The notes under the pieces were generated by a model that saw only the letters and a program-made list of their open reading frames with translations, had not been told where the DNA came from and made no database searches. From Gammaproteobacteria bacterium (GTDB taxonomy: Bacteria; Pseudomonadota; Gammaproteobacteria; Eutrophobiales; Eutrophobiaceae), in contig WLWS01000003.1 in the NCBI GenBank assembly GCA_012103475.1, positions 463,565 through 527,564 on the forward strand: a stretch of DNA of 64,000 nucleotides, written 5' to 3'. Made by a program: the position numbers and the translations under genes. This document shows positions 19,422-28,243 of the stretch, piece by piece; within the stretch, counting starts at the first letter, position 1, and each line of letters opens with the position of its first letter.

Positions 19422-20684
19422 CTATTTATCAAGTGAAGGGTAAGGACCGAGCATATTAACGATGATTAATGCGAGTAAATTTAACAAAACACAAAACGTC
19501 AGCACTCCGCTATACGAAGCCATTGCTTCAAACCCATAACCGAAAATCACCGGTCCGAAACTGCTACCTAACAATACCGCGATAAAGAGTATGCCAAAGA
19601 TCTCAGCGAAAGAACGAAGTCCGAAATACTTTCCACATAAGAATGCCAGCAGGTCGACTTCGGCACCCAGGCTGAGTCCGATCATAATAGCTGCCATATA
19701 CATCACGACTAATGATGAGGAAACAGATAATAAGAGAAAGCCCAATGCGGACAGTGCGAAAAAAATCAATGCTACTTTAGGCGCGAAGTAATGGTCAATG
19801 AGATAACCAATGAAAATACGACTCACAAAAACGGTACCGCCCATGACCGAGGCAATGATCGCTGCTGTATCAGCATTCAGGCCTTTGTCTCTGAGAAGCG
19901 GGACAAGATGAATCAGTATGCCGTGAAGTGCAAAGGCGATGCAGATAAAAATAAAGACCAATAACCAGAACTCGCGTTTTTTTATCGCTTCTCGTGTACT
20001 CAGACCTGCTTGTACACCGGATTGATTCCCGGATTCAGCAGGGTTGCCGTCGGCCCGCTGACCGATATCAGCCGGTGATTCTTTCAGAAATAGAAGCAAA
20101 ATGGGAATGGTGACAAAAACCACAATTGCACTGAGTATGTAATAGGCACTTCGCCATCCGGCTGTATTGATGACATATTGAACGAGGATCGGCACTACTG
20201 TATATCCCACACCTATACCCGAGATACTGATACCAATTGCAAGGCCTCTTTTCTTGTCAAACCAGGTGGAAATAGTACGCAGGTAGGGCATCGTATTCGC
20301 AGCAACACCAAAAGTACCAAGGAAAAAGAGAATCAGGCCCAGATGCCAGAGTTCAGATACCAGTGTTGGGATGGCCGCGAGACCGATCCCAAAGGCGATG
20401 GTGGAGGGTATTAATACTACTTTTGTTCCCACTCTATCAATTAAACGCCCTGCCAGTGGCTGCGCTATCATCAGGCTCACGGTCAGAATAGGTAATAGAG
20501 CGCTGATTTGAGCTCTATTCCAGCCGAACTCCTCACCAAGTGGCAACATAAAAAGACCGATTGATGCAAACAGAAAAGGCGCGGTGCCGCTGGCGATTCC
20601 CAGCATGGATATCAGAACTATCCACCAGCCATAGAAAACTTTGTGAGTCTTTGATGATGAGGGCATGAATTGTTTCTCATCCAT
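19422..20684 (-). CDS. MFS permease, monocarboxylate/oxalate-formate antiporter type
   Basis: The open frame extends to 20774, but I place the start at the ATG at 20684 (MDEKQFMPSSS), giving 420 residues, because the extra upstream stretch is not membrane-like and would overlap the divergent tannase gene. Twelve transmembrane segments are visible, beginning GWWIVLISMLGIASG. The MFS loop motif GRLIDRVGTK is after the second helix. The style is that of organic-acid transporters. Adjacent to a UbiD remnant and divergent from a tannase/feruloyl esterase gene, it plausibly imports an aromatic acid. The ATG at 20666 is another possible start. Confidence 0.88.
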   Translation of the reverse strand: MDEKQFMPSSSKTHKVFYGWWIVLISMLGIASGTAPFLFASIGLFMLPLGEEFGWNRAQISALLPILTVSLMIAQPLAGRLIDRVGTKVVLIPSTIAFGIGLAAIPTLVSELWHLGLILFFLGTFGVAANTMPYLRTISTWFDKKRGLAIGISISGIGVGYTVVPILVQYVINTAGWRSAYYILSAIVVFVTIPILLLFLKESPADIGQRADGNPAESGNQSGVQAGLSTREAIKKREFWLLVFIFICIAFALHGILIHLVPLLRDKGLNADTAAIIASVMGGTVFVSRIFIGYLIDHYFAPKVALIFFALSALGFLLLSVSSSLVVMYMAAIMIGLSLGAEVDLLAFLCGKYFGLRSFAEIFGILFIAVLLGSSFGPVIFGYGFEAMASYSGVLTFCVLLNLLALIIVNMLGPYPSLDK

Positions 20685-20762
20685 TTCAATATACGAAGAT
20701 TTTATATTATATAGAGAAACTGTGTCGCGTCTGAGAGAATATCCCCCAGCGAGGTTTAAAAA

Positions 20763-22373
20763 ATGAAAATACAATGCGTCAATTGGGAGTTCTGTCAGAT
20801 TGTGCCTATTTTGCTACTGACTCTCATATTCTCAACTCAATCCCGGGCAACTGAAAAAGTTGAAATATTTTCCGATTGGCGTTCATCACCTGCCAGTTAT
20901 TCGGAAGCTCCGTATAGCTCAAAAAGAAAATGTGAGAGTCTGCAGTCATGGAGTGTTGAACCAGCGCAGGTATTGTTAGCGAAATTACATAATAAGACGG
21001 ACGCATTACCGGAATATTGTGATGTTCTGGGCCATATTCAGTCGAACATAAAGTTTCGCCTGTTTCTACCAGCTCACTGGAACGGTCGCTTTTTCATGGT
21101 AGGTAATGGCGGTCTGGCTGGTGACGATTTGCTGGAACCGGGCTATCCACAACATTTGAATAAGATGAAAGCGGCTATCAGGCTTGGCTTTGCGACAGTA
21201 ATGACTGATTCTGGACACTCGGACAAAGAACAGCCTGGTGGAAGCTTCGCACACAACAACTTTTCAGCAGAGATCGATTTTGCTTTCCGTGCCATTCACC
21301 TTGTCAGTGACACAGCGAAAATTTTGATAAGAGACAACTATAAACAGAAACCCGAATACAGTTATTTTGATGGCTGCTCTGGTGGAGGACGTCAGGGCTT
21401 AATGAGTGTACAGCGTTATCCGGGTGATTTTAACGGCGTTGTCGCTGGCGCGCCGGCGTTTAACCATACTGCACTTTCGGTGGCGAGGATGTTGTTCAAT
21501 CCGGTACTGAAAAATGCACAGCTGTCCCTTGCCCAGATAAAAGCCTTAGGGAAACTGATCACCGCCGAATGTGATCTTATCGACGGAGCCTCCGACGGTT
21601 TAATTGAAAACCCGCTTGCCTGTACTGTCGACTTTGATGCATTACTACCCTTGTGCAGGAACACAATTGAAAGTAATTCATGTTTCATGCCTGAACAGGT
21701 GCAAGCCATTAAAACGCTTCATGCCGATACATATGTTGATGGAGCACGTTTACAAGCGGGTTACCCACTAGCCAGCGATCTCTCCTTGGCGAATGGCTGG
21801 GGATCATGGCTGCCAAATTCCGATAATAAGGAATTCGATTTTGGTCAATATTATTCCGAAGAACTGCTGCGCTATATAGCCTTTGATAAAGATGATCCAG
21901 CTCGAAGCCTGGCTGACTTTGATGCAGAGCGGGATGTCAAAAATTTCGGTCTGGCGATGCGCTTAATCGATGCAACTGATACAAACATTCAAGTCTTTCA
22001 GAAATCAGGAGGTAAATTGCTGATGTACATGGGCTGGCAGGACATGGCTTTCTCTTCAAGAGCGACGGTTGAGTATTATGAAGCCCTGACAGAGCGAATG
22101 GGTGAAACGACGGACGAACACGCCAGATTATTCATGGCACCCGGAATGTATCATTGCTTTGGTGGACCGGGACCAAATAAATTCGATTACATGACACCCC
22201 TGATAAACTGGGTGGAAAAGGATATTGCGCCGGACAGGATTATTGCTCATCAGTATTCCGGCGATAAGCAAACCAGAACGCATCCTCTATGTCCATGGCC
22301 GCAAGTTGCCAGATATACCGGACGCGGACCGATCGAAGAAGCAGATAGTTTTAGATGTATAAATCCTGAATGA
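20763..22373 (+). CDS. Tannase/feruloyl esterase family protein
   Basis: This 536-residue secreted protein has an N-terminal signal (hydrophobic IVPILLLTLIFSTQSRA). The nucleophile motif of the tannase/feruloyl esterase family is clear: YFDGCSGGGRQGLMSVQRYP, with serine in GCSGGG. The catalytic histidine appears in MAPGMYHCFGGPG near residue 460, flanked by the family's cysteine pair, and further cysteines fit its disulfides. Such enzymes release ferulic, gallic or related phenolic acids from esters outside the cell. The divergent MFS permease and nearby pobA and UbiD genes fit uptake and breakdown of the released acids. Substrate is unknown. Confidence 0.9.
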   Translation: MKIQCVNWEFCQIVPILLLTLIFSTQSRATEKVEIFSDWRSSPASYSEAPYSSKRKCESLQSWSVEPAQVLLAKLHNKTDALPEYCDVLGHIQSNIKFRLFLPAHWNGRFFMVGNGGLAGDDLLEPGYPQHLNKMKAAIRLGFATVMTDSGHSDKEQPGGSFAHNNFSAEIDFAFRAIHLVSDTAKILIRDNYKQKPEYSYFDGCSGGGRQGLMSVQRYPGDFNGVVAGAPAFNHTALSVARMLFNPVLKNAQLSLAQIKALGKLITAECDLIDGASDGLIENPLACTVDFDALLPLCRNTIESNSCFMPEQVQAIKTLHADTYVDGARLQAGYPLASDLSLANGWGSWLPNSDNKEFDFGQYYSEELLRYIAFDKDDPARSLADFDAERDVKNFGLAMRLIDATDTNIQVFQKSGGKLLMYMGWQDMAFSSRATVEYYEALTERMGETTDEHARLFMAPGMYHCFGGPGPNKFDYMTPLINWVEKDIAPDRIIAHQYSGDKQTRTHPLCPWPQVARYTGRGPIEEADSFRCINPE

Positions 22374-22414
22374 AGGTACTGCTCTGTTTATTTTCAATAG
22401 TCGTAATTTCAACT

Positions 22415-23680
22415 TCAGCTGACATCACTCAAATTATTAAACTTACGTCCAAGATAGACACCGGTTATGGCCCAGATGCTGGCAATGACTGCGCCAACCA
22501 CCGCCACCGCACCCAGACCAAGGCCCAGTCTGGCAGTCAGCCCGGTAAACGCCCAGGCATTGAGCATGTCCCCGCCGCGGTAGACGACAATGTCGATAAC
22601 CGGTTTTGCTTTGAAACGCGTCTCTCTATCAACATTGGTAAAAAGTATTTCTCTTCCCGGTCGTGTAATCGCATAGTTGCCGGCACGACGCGCCACCTGC
22701 AGACCTAATATCACACTGATAATGGGTGCCGCTGCGAGTATCAACATACCGCCGATGATAAAGACCGGCACAATGGCCAGTGTTGTTGGCATGCCAAATT
22801 TTGTCGCAAGACGACTGGTACCAAATATGGCAATAATGAAAGTGAGAATGTTTACAGCCCAATCCAGGCTGCCTAGTATTTGAGTACGGGTTTCCCTGTC
22901 ATAAACGGCGAGCAGGTTCTTCTGTTCAAAATAGATAAATGAACTGATCGATGTATAGAGGAGAATGAATACACCGATTGCCAGCAAATAGGGATTGCTT
23001 AGAAATAGTTTGAAACCAGCGAAGGGTTTGCCGCCGATTCTGGCTGCACTTAAATCGGCATGCACTTGTTCATTTTGAAGTTCAGTTGATTTCAACTTGC
23101 TCAGATAGACAGTGAAGAAGACAGGAAACATTAACATCAGAGCTGCGATCAGCAAAAGAGTGTCAGTTCCCAGCCTGCCGGCAAATAAAGCAGGAATAGA
23201 AGGGCCGAGCAGAGCACCTGCGCTGGCTCCCGAGGCAATGAATCCGAACAGGCGAGTGGCCTGTTGTTTGTTATAGATGTCAGACATAAAACTCCAGAAC
23301 ACGGAGATATGAAACAGACTGAAGACACTGACCCAGAGATAGAAGGTTTTATCAATCAGGGTCCGCTCATCGAACAGGTTGATGGCGGCATAAAAGGCCA
23401 GGAAAGTTAAGCCAAAAAAGGCATAGACTCCCGGAACCAGACTCTGGAATTTAATTTTTGAAACTGCAGCGCCATACAGGGCAACAATCGCTGCACTGGC
23501 AAAAAAATTCAAAGTCCACAAAAGACTGACTTCTGCATCTGTCCAGTCGCTGGCCATCGCATCGCGAACCGGCCGCAGAATGTAGTAAGCGGCCATCAGC
23601 ACGAAAACGAATGCAAAAGAGACCAGAGTTGCCTTTAACTCGTGGCGTTTGATTAACAGTATTTTTTCCAGGAGATTCAT
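22415..23680 (-). CDS. NTP/NDP-exchanger (TLC/AAA-type) family membrane protein
   Basis: This 421-residue protein has about twelve hydrophobic segments. It begins MNLLEKILLIKRHELKAT and AYYILRPVRDAM, a motif pattern seen in bacterial relatives of the chlamydial/plastid ATP/ADP exchanger. In free-living bacteria these homologues are of unknown substrate, and nucleotide exchange should not be assumed. It converges on the tannase gene and diverges from a Ser/Thr kinase gene with 87 bases between the starts. Confidence 0.8.
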   Translation of the reverse strand: MNLLEKILLIKRHELKATLVSFAFVFVLMAAYYILRPVRDAMASDWTDAEVSLLWTLNFFASAAIVALYGAAVSKIKFQSLVPGVYAFFGLTFLAFYAAINLFDERTLIDKTFYLWVSVFSLFHISVFWSFMSDIYNKQQATRLFGFIASGASAGALLGPSIPALFAGRLGTDTLLLIAALMLMFPVFFTVYLSKLKSTELQNEQVHADLSAARIGGKPFAGFKLFLSNPYLLAIGVFILLYTSISSFIYFEQKNLLAVYDRETRTQILGSLDWAVNILTFIIAIFGTSRLATKFGMPTTLAIVPVFIIGGMLILAAAPIISVILGLQVARRAGNYAITRPGREILFTNVDRETRFKAKPVIDIVVYRGGDMLNAWAFTGLTARLGLGLGAVAVVGAVIASIWAITGVYLGRKFNNLSDVS

Positions 23681-23767
23681 ACTTTAGGGAAGATGAGCTT
23701 GAGTGCTTCCAATTCTATGCTCTGTCACCTATGATTTCTACTTTGCTAGTAATGAGAGTAAAAGCCA

Positions 23768-24728
23768 ATGCCTGCATTTCCTGAGCCACCAAGTGATGAC
23801 TATGAAATGGTCTATCTTAATATCACCGATCAGGAACTTCCGGAGAAAATCAATCAGAGTACCCGTTACGCCTATTTCAAGACCATTGCCAAAGGTGGTA
23901 AGGCGATTATCCAGTCTTGTAAGGATCTACATCTTTCCCGAATAGTCTGTCACAAGAAACTTCGACCCGAGTTTGCGGATGACCCGATAGAACAAAAACG
24001 CTTCTTACGGGAGGCGCGTGTCAGCGCAATGCTGCAACATCCGAATACCGTTCCAATGTATGAGTTGAGTCGCGACAGACAGGGGCACTACTTTTTTACC
24101 ATGAAACTGGTTCATGGCTACACCCCTGCGCGAGGTGCTCGACTTTCGCGAACGTTACGATTTGAAAACTTTGATAAATGTCATAATTCAGATCAGCCAT
24201 GCTCTGGAATACGCACATAGCCACCATGTCATCCATCGGGACATAAAACCGGAGAACATTCTGGTAGGCCCTTATGGAGAGATATTGTTGATGGACTGGG
24301 GGCTGGCAAAGGTATGGAATCAGGATGGGTCCAGTGAGGAGATGCCAGAGCCACAAAAACCAATAAGCAAATCAAAGCAGAAAGTCTCATCCATGAGTGA
24401 TCTGGAAGTACTACAGGGCACGGTTTCCTATATGTCACCGGAGCAGATTAAACGAGATCCGAACATTGATTTCAGGACGGACATCTACAGCTTGGGCGTT
24501 ATACTGTATGAAATATTAGCAGGACAATTGCCAAGCACAGAAGATACTGTTGATGGCGTGATTCAGCAGATTTTAAACGAAACACCAGCAAAACCGTCAA
24601 CGCTCACGAAGATCCACGTTCCCAGATTACTGGAAACGATCACTATGGCTTGTATTTCCAAGAGCGTGGATAAAAGACTGCAAAGCTGTGGTGAGCTGAT
24701 CAGACTTCTGGAAGAAGACTGGAGTTAA
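23768..24728 (+). pseudogene. Ser/Thr protein kinase, frameshifted at a C run
   Basis: Two overlapping frames together make one kinase domain. The first (23768 on) carries the glycine-loop region (IAKGGKAIIQ), a lysine-rich strand and the REARVSAMLQHPN helix. The second, from about 24127, carries HRDIKPENIL, DWG in place of DFG, and GTVSYMSPEQ. The join is at the four C residues at 24123-24126. Removing one C gives HGYTLREVLDFRERYDLKTL, a normal kinase sequence. With that correction the protein is about 319 residues, a bare cytoplasmic kinase domain without a membrane anchor or sensor. The single-base homopolymer nature suggests sequencing error or a recent mutation. Confidence 0.85.
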
Positions 24729-24741
24729 TAACTACAAAAAG

Positions 24742-24758
24742 AGCACCATAATGATGCA
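24742..24758. promoter_or_regulatory. NtrC-like binding site, distal
   Basis: The 17-mer AGCACCATAATGATGCA closely matches the NtrC enhancer sites known upstream of enterobacterial glnA. It lies about 300 bases before the glutamine synthetase gene and about 41 bases from a second site, centre to centre. Confidence 0.65.
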
Positions 24759-24782
24759 TTTATTGCATATAAGTATTCATTT

Positions 24783-24799
24783 TGCACAAAAACGGTGCG
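24783..24799. promoter_or_regulatory. NtrC-like binding site, proximal
   Basis: The 17-mer TGCACAAAAACGGTGCG has the TGCAC-N7-GTGC layout of an NtrC site. It is about 180 bases upstream of a sigma54-like promoter, a normal enhancer distance. Confidence 0.65.
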
Positions 24800-24963
24800 T
24801 ATAAAATAGATTAAACCATCGTCTCGTTAGCTTAAGAGATCTTTGAGATCGCTTGTGAATTTGATCGAATTCGAACATAAGTCTTTATTATTAAAGTAAT
24901 AATTAGAGTCATCTGAATTATAGAATTAGCTGAAGCGTTGCTATTTGGTGCAGCGGACGAAAC

Positions 24964-24979
24964 TGGAATACATATTGCG
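24964..24979 (+). promoter_or_regulatory. Sigma54-like promoter of the glutamine synthetase gene
   Basis: TGGAATACATATTGCG has GG and GC separated by exactly ten bases, with the TTGC of the -12 element. Transcription would start near 24990, about 58 bases before the start codon. The 319-base gap 24729-25047 otherwise shows no gene. Confidence 0.65.
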
Positions 24980-25047
24980 ACGCGTCATATCTTAAATAAC
25001 TAAATCAATTTGATAACGCAGGAAAGATGGCAGGAGAGTAATAAACT

Positions 25048-26064
25048 ATGAAAAGTAAGTTGGAATACATATGGCTTGATGGGTACAAACCGACTCAAAG
25101 TCTACGAAGTAAGACAATGGTTCGGGCTGATTTTAGTGGGGAGCTGGCAGATGCTCCGATGTGGTCTTTCGATGGCAGTTCAACTCTGCAAGCGGATGGC
25201 AGTGATTCAGATTGTCTGCTCAAACCCGTGCATATTATCCCTGATCCAGTTCGCTTGAACGGATATCTGGTTATGACGGAAGTTTTGAACGCTGATGGCA
25301 CACCGCATGAATCAAACTCCCGTGCCACTATTGAGACCGCAGAAGATGATGAGAATTTCTGGTTTGGTTATGAACAGGAATATTTTCTCTGGGATCCGGA
25401 AACGAATTTACCACCAGGGTTCCCACCAGGCGGTTACCCACCTCCCCAAGGACCCTATTATTGTTCAGTCGGCGCTAAAAACGCTTATTGTCGTGATTTG
25501 ATTGAAGAACACCTGGATGTATGTCTCGAAGCCGGTCTCAATGTTGAAGGTATTAACGCTGAAGTCGCTGCTGGTCAGTGGGAATTTCAGGTTTTCTCAA
25601 AGAGTGCGAAACGCGCTGGTGATGAAACCTGGCTGGCAAGATATCTGCTGGAACGAACGGCCGAAAAATATGGACTGGCTATTGACTGGCACCCCAAACC
25701 ATTAGGTGACACCGACTGGAATGGCTCTGGAATGCACGCTAACTTCTCAAACGCTGCCATGCGTGAGTCAGGGAAGGAAGAGACATTCACAAAAATATGT
25801 GATCAGTTCGGTAAAAATATCGATCGCCATATCAGCGTTTACGGTGCTGATAATAATCATCGTCTCACCGGTAAACATGAGACACAATCCATCGAACAGT
25901 TCAGTTACGGCGTCTCTGATCGCGGAGCTTCCATCCGTATTCCAATTGGTACTGTAGAAGACGGCTGGAAAGGACGTCTTGAAGATCGTCGTCCTGCATC
26001 AAACGCCTGTCCTTATCAGGTAGCCTCAGCAATCGTTAAAACCACCAACGAAGCCGGCGTCTAG
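25048..26064 (+). CDS. glnII: Type II (eukaryote-type) glutamine synthetase
   Basis: This 338-residue protein has the short GSII length, against about 470 for the usual bacterial GSI. It starts LEYIWLDGYKPTQSLRSKT and shows WSFDGSSTLQA, EQEYFLWDPE (the metal-binding glutamates), INAEVAAGQWEFQ, the NGSGMHANFS substrate loop and GVSDRGASIRIP. It condenses glutamate and ammonia with ATP. GSII lacks the adenylylation tyrosine of GSI and is therefore usually controlled at transcription, which fits the NtrC-like sites and sigma54 promoter upstream. A GGAGAG ribosome-binding site precedes the ATG and a terminator follows. Bacterial GSII genes are often additional to GSI; none is visible here. Confidence 0.95.
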   Translation: MKSKLEYIWLDGYKPTQSLRSKTMVRADFSGELADAPMWSFDGSSTLQADGSDSDCLLKPVHIIPDPVRLNGYLVMTEVLNADGTPHESNSRATIETAEDDENFWFGYEQEYFLWDPETNLPPGFPPGGYPPPQGPYYCSVGAKNAYCRDLIEEHLDVCLEAGLNVEGINAEVAAGQWEFQVFSKSAKRAGDETWLARYLLERTAEKYGLAIDWHPKPLGDTDWNGSGMHANFSNAAMRESGKEETFTKICDQFGKNIDRHISVYGADNNHRLTGKHETQSIEQFSYGVSDRGASIRIPIGTVEDGWKGRLEDRRPASNACPYQVASAIVKTTNEAGV

Positions 26065-26085
26065 TCTGCTTCGTATTTCCAAAAA

Positions 26086-26129
26086 AACTCCGGGGTCAGG
26101 TCCAGCCTGGCTCCGGAGTTGCTGTTTTT
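26086..26129 (+). terminator. Terminator after glutamine synthetase
   Basis: Stem arms AACTCCGG (26086-26093) and CCGGAGTT (26113-26120) are followed by a T run. It ends the glutamine synthetase transcript. Confidence 0.8.
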
Positions 26130-26195
26130 GCGCACCAGATTAGTCGCGTTTTAATCGACATATGAGTACTTTCTTAACAATACAAACTGTTGTGC

Positions 26196-26753
26196 TTATT
26201 CTACTAATTCAGGAGACTGAATTATCCTTTCATATAATTGAGCGGATTCTTTCCGAATGACTTCTTCGAATACTGAGTCATGCAATACGGCAATTTGGGC
26301 CTGCAGGATCGACCAGTCGTTTTCATCAAAAGCCTCGTCGATAAGGGGCAGTACTCTGCCTTCCTCAGTATTCATATGATTCGTCAGTAATTGATGGTAA
26401 GCATTAGTTGAATCAATCAGTGCTTTTCTGGAAACAATGTCACCACTTACGATGCGATGTAAATTCTCTTTGAGTTCATTACCCTGACTGGCAAGTTTTT
26501 CGTGTTCAAGACTTAATTGTGCCAAAGTTTCACTTAGCTCAGGTTTCTTTTTAGCTAGTTCGGCAAAGATGATTTCTTCAAGCGGGTGATGGACTAAATC
26601 GGGAAAATTAGTCATATAGTGCATGATGTCATAGAGTCGAATGTAGCTCGGGTTAGAGCTGTCATTCAACTTATCCAGTTCAAATCTGATCAGATTGAGG
26701 ATATGTGAATATTTACGGTGATCATCATGAATTTCTGTAAGTACATTGCTCAT
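26196..26753 (-). CDS. Hemerythrin HHE-domain protein
   Basis: This 185-residue helical protein carries the histidine/glutamate pattern of HHE cation-binding domains: HDDHRKYSHIL at the N-terminus, NFPDLVHHPLEEIIF at about residues 50-65, and NHMNTEEGRVLPL near 130. A di-iron site for oxygen, NO or iron sensing or storage is likely. It is soluble and has no attached signalling domain. It is a single gene converging on the glutamine synthetase gene; nothing links it to a pathway. Confidence 0.9.
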   Translation of the reverse strand: MSNVLTEIHDDHRKYSHILNLIRFELDKLNDSSNPSYIRLYDIMHYMTNFPDLVHHPLEEIIFAELAKKKPELSETLAQLSLEHEKLASQGNELKENLHRIVSGDIVSRKALIDSTNAYHQLLTNHMNTEEGRVLPLIDEAFDENDWSILQAQIAVLHDSVFEEVIRKESAQLYERIIQSPELVE

Positions 26754-26923
26754 TTGACTACCCTTTTCTATCTATAAGGAATAATAGTCCAAATCAGCAT
26801 TGCTAATTCTTGATTCAAATCAAGAAGCAGGCGTTTTCAGATAATAGAACGAAAATAAATGCTTCAATTAGAGTGTGATTGTCATCCTGAGAATTGTTGC
26901 TTAAGGAAAAATTAATTCCTGGA

Positions 26924-27382
26924 CTAATTGGAAGATCTGCACAAAAACATTGCCACACGTCGTGTATCGAGTACGACTTCCTGACGTTGGTTCAAGAGCC
27001 TGTCGTTAAAGCTTACTATTCCGCGGTCCTTTTTACTACAAAGCGAGACATCGATAATATCTGTTTCTGCATGAACGGTATCGTTCGCCTTTACAGCGTT
27101 CGGAAATTTACAAGTTATTTCAATTAGCCCTACCTGATTCTCGAGAATGCCCAGGCGTGTTAATAATCCGGCGAGCAGGCCGATGGTTAATTCGCCAGGT
27201 GCTATGCGCGTTCCAAAAGAAGTCGTTTTCGCAAACTCTTCATCAATGAAAATGGGCTGCGAATGGCCGCTTATGGCAACACTAAGTGATATGTCAGTTT
27301 CGGTTACTGTCCTGCCTTTAGTGATAAGCTGATCACCGATAGTAAAATCTTCAAAGAACCACTCTTCTACATTTTTAGACAT
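26924..27382 (-). CDS. MaoC-like hot-dog protein with altered catalytic dyad
   Basis: The protein has 152 residues with the MaoC/hydratase-2 fold (WFFEDFTIGDQ, then FAKTTSFGTRIAPGELTIGLLAGLL). In true R-specific hydratases the motif reads GD-x-NP-x-H-x-D. Here it is GHSQPIFID: aspartate is replaced by histidine and histidine by phenylalanine, so normal hydration of enoyl-CoA is doubtful. It is the last of a leftward run with the enoyl-CoA hydratase and acyl-CoA ligase genes (24 bases behind the former), so it likely acts on, or binds, an acyl-CoA of that route. Confidence 0.82.
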   Translation of the reverse strand: MSKNVEEWFFEDFTIGDQLITKGRTVTETDISLSVAISGHSQPIFIDEEFAKTTSFGTRIAPGELTIGLLAGLLTRLGILENQVGLIEITCKFPNAVKANDTVHAETDIIDVSLCSKKDRGIVSFNDRLLNQRQEVVLDTRRVAMFLCRSSN

Positions 27383-27406
27383 TTTTTTTCCTGTATAAGT
27401 ATTTAA

Positions 27407-28228
27407 TTAATTCGATTTAGAATAGCTTTCGCCAGTACCTGTTTTTATTTTCTTGTCCTTAAACTGTTTCAAGGCGATTTTCACCATCTCGCCTTCGGTA
27501 AGAAAATAATTCTCATGAATGTGCGCCATTTCAAGTTCAATCGCTTCCCACAACTGCATGTTTCTTGTCATCCGGCACATCGTCTTGGCTGTTTTGTAGG
27601 CATTTGGATGTTTATTTGCCAGTTTCTTAATCATTGACCAGGCTTCTTCTTCCAGGTGATCATGTGCGACCACTTTGGAAACCAGACCCATGCGATAAGC
27701 TTCTTCAGCATCAATGCGATCACCACTCAAACATAGATATTCGTAATGTTTGGGTAATAAAAAATGAGACACTGCCCAGGTCGTTCCACCAGCAGGGAAG
27801 TGAGCGAAATTGATTTCCGACAAACAGTAGCGAGATTGATCGGAGGCAATGGCAATATCGCAAAGAGAAACCGGTACTACACCACCGCCATAACAATGAC
27901 CATTTATCGCAGCAACCGTCGGGCAAGGCAGCATATACAACTTTTTATACCATTCCAGAATAGGATCCATTACCTTTCTGAAATTGGCCGAATTGCTTTG
28001 TTCCATTGTCTGAATAAAAGACATGTCAAGATCCAGCCCGGCAGAAAAACTATCTTCCACGCCGGTGAGCATGACGCCTCGTATTTCCGGTGTGCTTTCA
28101 ATGTGAGTAACAATGTCCAGTATTTCTTCGCTCATTTTCGGAGAAAAGGCGTTCTTCTTTTCCGGCCTGTTCATGCGGATAATGGCAATATCTTCTTTAG
28201 TTTCGAATATGACCTGTTCGTAAGACAT
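27407..28228 (-). CDS. Enoyl-CoA hydratase/isomerase family protein
   Basis: This 273-residue crotonase-fold protein shows the two oxyanion-hole regions: FSAGLDLDMSF around residue 65 and AAINGHCYGGGVVPVSLCDIAIA around residue 110. An acidic residue follows in LSEINFAHFPAGG. It belongs to a run acyl-CoA ligase, hydratase, MaoC-like protein with 15-24 base gaps, which suggests CoA-dependent breakdown of a carboxylic acid. Whether it is a hydratase, isomerase or hydrolase cannot be told. Confidence 0.9.
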   Translation of the reverse strand: MSYEQVIFETKEDIAIIRMNRPEKKNAFSPKMSEEILDIVTHIESTPEIRGVMLTGVEDSFSAGLDLDMSFIQTMEQSNSANFRKVMDPILEWYKKLYMLPCPTVAAINGHCYGGGVVPVSLCDIAIASDQSRYCLSEINFAHFPAGGTTWAVSHFLLPKHYEYLCLSGDRIDAEEAYRMGLVSKVVAHDHLEEEAWSMIKKLANKHPNAYKTAKTMCRMTRNMQLWEAIELEMAHIHENYFLTEGEMVKIALKQFKDKKIKTGTGESYSKSN

Positions 28229-28243
28229 AAGTGGAGTTTCCTG

